A stretch of 64,000 nt of DNA from assembly GCF_004364865.1 (NCBI RefSeq), contig NZ_SOAU01000001.1:1860001-1924000 (forward strand). Direction: 5' to 3'. Source of the stretch: Ilumatobacter fluminis (GTDB lineage: Bacteria; Actinomycetota; Acidimicrobiia; Acidimicrobiales; Ilumatobacteraceae). This document shows, in pieces, positions 58,859-64,000 of this stretch. The translations under genes and the position numbers were made by a program. Below the pieces are notes generated by a model. It saw only the letters and a list, made by a program, of their open reading frames with translations. It was not told the origin of the DNA and made no database searches. Within the stretch, counting starts at the first letter, position 1, and each line of letters starts with the position of its first letter.

Positions 58859-59869
58859 ATGAGCACTACCGATACGTTCACCACCGTCGTCGTCCCCGGC
58901 CCGCACTTGATGGCGGCGCTCCTCGGCCCACGCGACCAACACCTCCGTCAGATCGAGGCGGCGTTCCCGACGACGCAGATGTCGGTGCGCGGCAACGAGG
59001 TCTCCCTGCGGGGCACCGACGCGGAAGAGGTCGGTCGACTGTTCGAAGAACTCGTCGGCCTGCTCGAACGTGGTCACGAACTCGACGAACGCACGCTCGC
59101 CCGAGTGATCGGCATGGTCCACGAGGACGAGAAGCCGTCCGAGGTCCTGACCCACCAGGTGCTCAAGGGCGCCAAGGGCCGCCAGGTCCGTCCGAAGACG
59201 GCCGGTCAGAAGCGATACGTCGACGCGATCCGCAACAACATCATCACGTTCGGCATCGGCCCGGCCGGTACCGGCAAGAGTTGGCTGGCCGTCGCGATGG
59301 CGGTGCAGGCCCTCCAGGCCAAGCAGGTACAGCGCATCATCCTGACCCGCCCCGCCGTCGAAGCGGGCGAACGGCTGGGCTTCCTGCCCGGCGACCTGAT
59401 GGCCAAGATCGACCCGTACCTGCGGCCGCTCTACGACGCCCTGTACGACATGGTCGACCCCGAGGGCGCCGCCCGCCTGGTCGAGCGCGGCACCGTCGAG
59501 GTCGCACCGCTGGCGTTCATGCGCGGTCGCACGCTCAACAACAGCTTCATCATCCTCGACGAGGCCCAGAACACCACGCCCGAGCAGATGAAGATGTTCC
59601 TGACCCGGATCGGGTTCGGGTCGAAGGTCGTCGTCACCGGCGACGCCACCCAGGTCGACGTTCCCGACGGGCGTTCTGGCGTGAAGGGCCTCGAACGGAT
59701 CCTGACCGGCATCGACGATCTCGCCTTCGTGCACCTGACCGCCGCCGACGTGGTGCGGCACCAGATCGTCGCCGACATCGTCGCCGCGTACGAACGCGGC
59801 GACGAACAGTCCGCGCAACGCGGCAAACAACAACGAACACCCTCGAGGAGGTCGTCGGCCGATGGCTGA
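58859..59869 (+). CDS. phoH: PhoH-like ATPase
   Basis: The 336-aa protein has an N-terminal KH-like region (about 10-75) and a PhoH P-loop domain: Walker A IGPAGTGKSW, Walker B SFIILDEAQN and VVTGDATQVD. The family is linked to RNA metabolism and ribosome work together with YbeY. Its stop overlaps the ybeY start by 8 bp (ATGGCTGA). Confidence 0.95.
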   Translation: MSTTDTFTTVVVPGPHLMAALLGPRDQHLRQIEAAFPTTQMSVRGNEVSLRGTDAEEVGRLFEELVGLLERGHELDERTLARVIGMVHEDEKPSEVLTHQVLKGAKGRQVRPKTAGQKRYVDAIRNNIITFGIGPAGTGKSWLAVAMAVQALQAKQVQRIILTRPAVEAGERLGFLPGDLMAKIDPYLRPLYDALYDMVDPEGAARLVERGTVEVAPLAFMRGRTLNNSFIILDEAQNTTPEQMKMFLTRIGFGSKVVVTGDATQVDVPDGRSGVKGLERILTGIDDLAFVHLTAADVVRHQIVADIVAAYERGDEQSAQRGKQQRTPSRRSSADG

Positions 59870-60383
59870 CCCTGTGAGTCCCACCGGCGTCGATGCGCCA
59901 TCCGAGGTCGAAGTGGTCGTCGAAGACCAGCAGACCGACGTGGAGATCGACGCCCCCCGGTGGGCCGCCCTTGCGGCCCACACGCTCCGTGCCGAAGGTG
60001 CACGGGGTGAGTTGACGCTGACGTTCGTCGACGCCGACGAGATCGCGGCGCTGAACGAGGAGCACATGGGCAAGTCCGGCCCGACCGACGTGCTCTCGTT
60101 CCCGCTCGACGCACTCGATCCGCCCACGACCGGCGAGCCGATCCTGCTCGGCGACGTGGTGGTCTGCCCAGCGGTCGCCGCCGAGGCGGCGCCGAGCCAC
60201 GCCGGTTCGCTCGACGACGAACTCGCCCTGCTCGTCGTGCACGGCTGCCTCCACGTCATGGGGCACGACCACGCCGACCCCGACGAGACGGAGATCATGC
60301 GTGCCCGCGAGCTCGAGGTGCTGACCGAGCACTACTGGCACGGTCCTGCTCCCGCAGGCTTCCGTCAGGAGCAAGGCCAGTGA
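59862..60383 (+). CDS. ybeY: Endoribonuclease YbeY (16S rRNA maturation)
   Basis: The 173-aa protein carries the zinc motif VVHGCLHVMGHDHADPDE (HGxLHxxGxDH) and DVLSFPLD. YbeY is an RNase used in rRNA processing and ribosome quality control. It overlaps phoH at its start and the CBS protein gene at its end (GTGA), the conserved phoH-ybeY-corC-like order. Confidence 0.95.
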   Translation: MADPVSPTGVDAPSEVEVVVEDQQTDVEIDAPRWAALAAHTLRAEGARGELTLTFVDADEIAALNEEHMGKSGPTDVLSFPLDALDPPTTGEPILLGDVVVCPAVAAEAAPSHAGSLDDELALLVVHGCLHVMGHDHADPDETEIMRARELEVLTEHYWHGPAPAGFRQEQGQ

Positions 60384-61678
60384 ACGGCACCGATATCGCC
60401 CTGATCGTGGCGATCGTGGTCATCCTGCTCGTCCTGATCGGCCTCGCAATCGCCGAGACGGGCCTCAACCGGATCTCCCACGTCAAGGCGCAGGCGATGG
60501 CCGAGGACAACCCGTCGAAGTCGACCACCGCTCTCCTCGAACTCACCGACAAGCCCGAGCGGTTCATCAACCCGGTGCTCGTCTCCGTGACGGCGCTGCA
60601 GACCGCGCAGGCGTTCCTGACCACGATCCTCGCAGCCCGGCTCTTCGGGGTGTGGGGCGTGGCCGGTGCCTACGTGCTCAACGTGGTGGTCTTCTTCGTG
60701 CTCGCCGAGTCGATGCCCAAGACGTGGGCGGTGCTCCACACCGAGCGGGCCGGACTGGCCACCGCTCGCCCGACCGCCTGGCTCACCTCGTTCTGGCCAC
60801 TACGGATCGTGTCGCGAGGCCTGATCGGGCTCACGAACGTCCTCCTGCCGGGCAAGGGCCTACAAAAGGGGCCGTTCGTGAGCGAGCAGGAACTGCTCGG
60901 CATCGTCGAGGCAGCTGCCGAGGACGAGGTGATCGAGCACGAAGAGCGCGAGCTCATCGAGAGCATCATCGAGTTCGGCGACACCGTCGCCCGCGAGATC
61001 ATGGTGCCGCGCCCCGACATGGTGATCATCCCGCACGAGGCGACGATCTCCGAGGGGCTCGACCTGGCGATCGCCAACGGCTACAGCCGCCTGCCGGTGT
61101 TCGGCCCCGACGACGCCGACATCGTCGGCCTCGCCTACACCAAAGACCTCATCCGAGCCGAGCGCGAGGGGCGCGGCGATCTGGCCGTGCTCGACCTGGC
61201 CCGCCCGGTCCGGTTCATCCCCGAGAACAAGCCGGTGAGCCGCCTGATGCGTGAGATGCAGGCGGGCAAGTTCCACCTGGCGATCGTGGCCGACGAGTAC
61301 GGCGACATCGCCGGGCTGGTGGCGCTCGAGGACTGCCTCGAAGAACTGGTCGGTGAGATCGTCGACGAGTACGACATCGAGGAACACAACATCCAGCGGC
61401 TGCCGAACGGCGACTACCTCGTCGAGGGCGGCACGTCGATCCACGACGTCAACGAGCTGCTCGGTTGCGAGCTCCCGAACGACGACTGGGACACCGTCGG
61501 TGGTCTCGTGTTCAACATGCTCGAGCACGTCCCCGAGGTCGGCGAATCGATCGAGGTCGACCGGTTGCGTCTCAGTGCCGAGGAGGTCGAGGGACGCCGG
61601 ATCCGGGTCGTCCGCGTCCACGAGATGGCGCCGCTGCCGGTCGACGACAGCGCCGAAGCCGTTCCCGCCGCCGACTGA
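60380..61678 (+). CDS. CNNM/CorC-type (DUF21-CBS-CorC_HlyC) membrane protein
   Basis: About 432 aa from a GTG overlapping the ybeY stop. DUF21 membrane domain (residues 5-190, three or four helices; AETGLNRISHVKA), two CBS domains (about 210-330; VPRPDMVIIPHEATI, YSRLPVFGPD) and a C-terminal CorC/HlyC domain (about 345-425). Related proteins move or sense magnesium. The gene order with phoH and ybeY is conserved. Confidence 0.93.
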   Translation: MNGTDIALIVAIVVILLVLIGLAIAETGLNRISHVKAQAMAEDNPSKSTTALLELTDKPERFINPVLVSVTALQTAQAFLTTILAARLFGVWGVAGAYVLNVVVFFVLAESMPKTWAVLHTERAGLATARPTAWLTSFWPLRIVSRGLIGLTNVLLPGKGLQKGPFVSEQELLGIVEAAAEDEVIEHEERELIESIIEFGDTVAREIMVPRPDMVIIPHEATISEGLDLAIANGYSRLPVFGPDDADIVGLAYTKDLIRAEREGRGDLAVLDLARPVRFIPENKPVSRLMREMQAGKFHLAIVADEYGDIAGLVALEDCLEELVGEIVDEYDIEEHNIQRLPNGDYLVEGGTSIHDVNELLGCELPNDDWDTVGGLVFNMLEHVPEVGESIEVDRLRLSAEEVEGRRIRVVRVHEMAPLPVDDSAEAVPAAD

Positions 61679-61723
61679 CGCGCCGACTCCGGGGCCCGTC
61701 GGGGCGGCCGCTAGGTTCGCCGC

Positions 61724-62467
61724 ATGCACATCTCTCTGGAGGGCAAGGTCGCGCTCGTCACCGGCGGATCACGCGGCATCGGCAAGGCGATCGCCGCCGG
61801 CATGATCGAGGCGGGCGCCTCGGTGATGATCTCGTCGCGGAAACAGGACGCGCTCGACGCGACGGCCGCCGAGATCGGTGGCGACATCGCCACCTTCGCT
61901 GCCAACGCGGGCGAACCCGGCTCGGCCGAGGCGTGCGTGGCGGCGACCATCGAGCGGTTCGGCCGCCTCGACATCCTGGTCAACAACGCCGCGACGAATC
62001 CCTACTACGGGCCGACCCTCGAGGTCGACCGGCCGCGGTACGACAAGACCTTCCAGGTCAACCTGGCAGCGCCGCTGTTCTGGTCGCAGGCCGCCTACGA
62101 GGCGGCGTTCCGTGACGAACCCGGCGTGATCGTCAACATCGCCTCGGTCGGCGGTCTGCGCGCCGAGGCCGGTCTCGGTGTGTACAACCTCACCAAGGCC
62201 GCCCTGATCCACCTGACGCGGCAGTTGGCGAACGAGCTGGGCCCGAACCGGGTCGTCGGCATCGCACCCGGCCTGGTCGAGACCGACTTCGCGTCGTATC
62301 TGGTCGACAACTTCGGTGAACAGCTCGCCGCGGCGATGCCGCTGCAGCGCCTGGGCGACCCGGAGGACATCGCCAACCTGGCGGTGTTCCTGGCGTCCGA
62401 CAAGGCGTCGTGGATTACCGGGGAGACCTACGTGATCGACGGGGGAGCGGGCGTCCGCTCGACCTAG
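61724..62467 (+). CDS. SDR-family oxidoreductase (FabG-like)
   Basis: The 247-aa protein has TGGSRGIGKAIA, NNAATNPYYGP, a Ser-Tyr-Lys triad (IASVGGLRAEAGLGVYNLTKA) and WITGETYVIDGGAG. It is close to actinobacterial SDRs that act with acyl-CoA intermediates. It begins 45 bp after the CorC-like gene and may be separately transcribed. Confidence 0.9.
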   Translation: MHISLEGKVALVTGGSRGIGKAIAAGMIEAGASVMISSRKQDALDATAAEIGGDIATFAANAGEPGSAEACVAATIERFGRLDILVNNAATNPYYGPTLEVDRPRYDKTFQVNLAAPLFWSQAAYEAAFRDEPGVIVNIASVGGLRAEAGLGVYNLTKAALIHLTRQLANELGPNRVVGIAPGLVETDFASYLVDNFGEQLAAAMPLQRLGDPEDIANLAVFLASDKASWITGETYVIDGGAGVRST

Positions 62468-62500
62468 CGCCCACGGAGCGGCGTGGCCCGGGCTCGCCGG

Positions 62501-63106
62501 TCAGCCGGGGTAGGAGGCGAGGAAGCGCTCGATGGCGTACTCGACGGTGAGGTCGATGGCACTGTCGTCGTCGGGGTGGGCTGCCAGCAGGGTGAAGAAC
62601 ACGGGACCGATCAGCTGGCGGGCGACGAGTTCCTCGTCGGTGCCGGCCGGCAGGCGGCCGGCGGCGATGCCGCGATCGACCACGTCACGGAAGATGGCCT
62701 TCTTCTCCTCGTGGTCGTCGTGGGCGATCTCGGCGAGTTCGGGCATGTGCTGCTGGAGCATCATCATCGCCGGCAGGATCGCTCGCCAGCGCGGCGTCGT
62801 CATGACGGCGGCGACCTCGGTCACGACAGCGCGGAGGGCCTCGTCGAACGACAGGTCGGGGCTGGGCGGCGTGATGTCGGGGATGTTGGCCCGCATCACG
62901 TCGACGAGCAGACCTTCTCGGGAATCCCAGTGCCGGTAGAGCGTCGACTTGGCGACGCCCGACCGCTCGGAGACGGCATCGACGGTGACCGCACGCGGGC
63001 CGGCTTCGGCCAGCAGTTCGGTGGCCGCATCGAGCATCTTGGCGCGGCTGCGCAGGACTCTCGGGTCGGTCGGGCGTTCGGTGCAGTCGGTCATCGGTCG
63101 TGGCAA
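62501..63106 (-). CDS. TetR-family repressor
   Basis: The 201-aa protein has an N-terminal HTH (about 20-65: KMLDAATELLAEAGPRAVTVD, SGVAKSTLYRHWDSREGLLV) and a helical ligand domain of the TetR_C type. It is divergent from an MFS exporter, with palindromic sites between them, so it most likely represses that pump and itself until a drug-like ligand binds. Confidence 0.93.
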   Translation of the reverse strand: MPRPMTDCTERPTDPRVLRSRAKMLDAATELLAEAGPRAVTVDAVSERSGVAKSTLYRHWDSREGLLVDVMRANIPDITPPSPDLSFDEALRAVVTEVAAVMTTPRWRAILPAMMMLQQHMPELAEIAHDDHEEKKAIFRDVVDRGIAAGRLPAGTDEELVARQLIGPVFFTLLAAHPDDDSAIDLTVEYAIERFLASYPG

Positions 63107-63167
63107 GTCGTGGTCGTGTCGTGCTCGTGTCGTCGGTCACAGTGTGGCCGTTCGTGCGTCGACACCG

Positions 63168-63196
63168 TTGACTCTACCGTTTCGCTACGATACTGT
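63168..63196 (+). promoter_or_regulatory. Promoter for the MFS exporter
   Basis: TTGACT (63168-63173) and TACTGT (63191-63196) are separated by 17 bp. The operator palindrome covers the -10 region, as expected for repression. Confidence 0.5.
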
Positions 63197-63205
63197 TTCG
63201 TAGCG
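63183..63205. promoter_or_regulatory. TetR operator between the repressor and the MFS exporter
   Basis: CGCTACGA (63183-63190), a 7-bp spacer and TCGTAGCG (63198-63205) form a perfect 8-bp inverted repeat. A related half-site, TACCGTTTCG, starts at 63175 and mirrors TACTGTTTCG at 63191, so two repressor dimers could bind in phase. Confidence 0.65.
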
Positions 63206-63260
63206 TTTCCACCTGACGGAACGACCACCCACCACCCCCGACCCCTCGAAGGATCCCCCC

Positions 63261-64000
63261 ATGTCCACATCCGACACCCCACCCGTGCTCGGGGATGACC
63301 TCGCCCAACAGCCGAGCGGCGAGGAGATCACCACCGACGAGAAGCAGCTCCGCAACATCCTGATCGCGATGTGCACGGCGCTGATCGCCGTCATCGCCTC
63401 GGTCTCGGGCCTCAACGTCGCCCAGCAGGACCTGGCGGTCGACCTCGGCGCGTCCCAGAGCGAGATCCTCTGGATCATCAACGCCTACACGGTGGCGCTC
63501 GCCGCCCTCCTCATGCCGATCGGTGCGATCGGCGACCGCTGGGGTCGCAAGCCGATCCTGATGATCGGCCTCGTCGTGTTCGGCCTGGCGAGCCTCGGTG
63601 CCGCCGTCGCGACCACGACCGCCTTCATGATCGTCGCCCGCGTCGTCGCCGGTGTCGGTGCGGCCATGATCATGCCGGTCACCCTCTCGGTGATCACCTC
63701 CAGCTTCCCGCCCGAGGCCCGTACCCGGGCGATCGGCATCTGGGCCGGCTTCGCCGGTGCCGGCGGCATCATCGGCCTGTTCGTGTCGGCATTCATGGTC
63801 GACATGGTGAGCTGGCGTTGGCTGTTCGCCCTGCCGGTCGCACTCGTCGTGCTCGCCGGTGCGATGGCGTGGCGTTCGGTGCCCAACTCGCGGGAGCACA
63901 GCGAGCACCCGTTCGACACGGTCGGTTCGGTCCTGTCGGCGCTCGCCATCGGCGGCCTCGTCCTCGGTATCCACGAAGGACCCGAGCAGGGGTGGACGCA
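63261..64000 (+). CDS. MFS multidrug exporter (DHA2/EmrB-QacA type), 5' part
   Basis: The frame starts MSTSDTPPVLGDDLAQQ with AAGGA 7 nt upstream and is still open at the window end (about 246 codons). It has at least seven hydrophobic segments, the DHA2 signatures LNVAQQDLAVDLGASQSEILWI and GAIGDRWGRKPILMIG (motif A), and GVGAAMIMPVTLSVI (motif C-like). Family members have 14 segments, so the rest lies beyond the window. Divergent TetR control suggests drug or metabolite export. Confidence 0.93.
   Translation, partial: MSTSDTPPVLGDDLAQQPSGEEITTDEKQLRNILIAMCTALIAVIASVSGLNVAQQDLAVDLGASQSEILWIINAYTVALAALLMPIGAIGDRWGRKPILMIGLVVFGLASLGAAVATTTAFMIVARVVAGVGAAMIMPVTLSVITSSFPPEARTRAIGIWAGFAGAGGIIGLFVSAFMVDMVSWRWLFALPVALVVLAGAMAWRSVPNSREHSEHPFDTVGSVLSALAIGGLVLGIHEGPEQGWT

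Noticed and set aside
58673-60298. N-terminal extension of the membrane GGDEF/EAL gene across phoH and ybeY
   Set aside because: The extension is antisense to conserved phoH and ybeY, and the membrane sensor has a clean ATG at 58672.

Overview
The window is about 68% G+C by eye, with short intergenic gaps, many ATGA/GTGA start-stop overlaps and long open frames on both strands. The gene set is actinobacterial: a mycothiol-conjugate amidase (Mca), a fused CydDC exporter, a WS/DGAT wax-ester/triacylglycerol synthase, steroid/fatty-acid style CoA enzymes, and secreted proteins carrying 'RVLD(T/S)R ... VD(V/L)xGYF' repeats. Together these suggest a heterotrophic member of the Acidimicrobiia (Ilumatobacter-like). 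That placement is inference from gene content; no 16S rRNA gene is present.

Layout. 1-6.5 kb: start of a rhomboid protease, a GGDEF/EAL protein, a PEBP-like lipoprotein, Mca, a ChbG-type deacetylase, a nuclease and a thiolase. 6.5-17.7 kb: a minus-strand sulfur block made of SulP transporter, carbonic anhydrase and membrane rhodanese, then CstB-like persulfide dioxygenase-rhodanese, sulfide:quinone oxidoreductase, a fused FeS/NrfD subunit, a molybdopterin oxidoreductase (SoeA-like) and a GntR regulator. 17.9-25.9 kb: a class III aminotransferase, the cydABDC cytochrome bd operon and a divergent lipoprotein rhodanese. 25.9-38.9 kb: NudC, a subtilisin, an S9 peptidase, SDRs, WS/DGAT, PAP2, a RecB-like nuclease, and the bfd-bfr iron store with a possible IdeR box. 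38.9-48.2 kb: an alpha-glucan block (GH65 phosphorylase plus beta-phosphoglucomutase, and a separate GH13 alpha-glucosidase), with a LacI-type operator in front of each transcription unit, interspersed with acyl-CoA genes. 48.3-53.2 kb: an acyl-CoA ligase, small envelope proteins and an OafA-type acyltransferase with an SGNH domain. 53.2-56.2 kb: nested palindromes, tRNA-Cys and a 2.6-kb integrated element. 56.3-64 kb: a membrane GGDEF/EAL protein, phoH-ybeY-CBS/CorC, an SDR, and a TetR regulator with a divergent MFS exporter cut by the window edge.

How the genes work together. The best candidate for a new system is a sulfide-oxidation regulon. SQR would oxidise sulfide to a persulfide, the CstB-like enzyme would give sulfite or thiosulfate, and the Soe-like complex would take sulfite to sulfate, with electrons passing through quinone to cytochrome bd, an oxidase known to resist sulfide. 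Three promoter regions, those of SulP-CA-rhodanese, CstB-SQR-Soe and cydABDC, share an identical 9-bp core TGTCCGTAC placed in the same way next to a -10-like hexamer. No other copy was noticed by eye. A separate CsoR/CstR-like site (ACCCCCCGGGGGT) lies upstream of sulP. The second notable object is the element in tRNA-Cys. It has 26-bp att repeats, clustered octamers at both ends, two unknown membrane proteins and a single ORF that joins an excisionase-like HTH to the last third of a tyrosine integrase.
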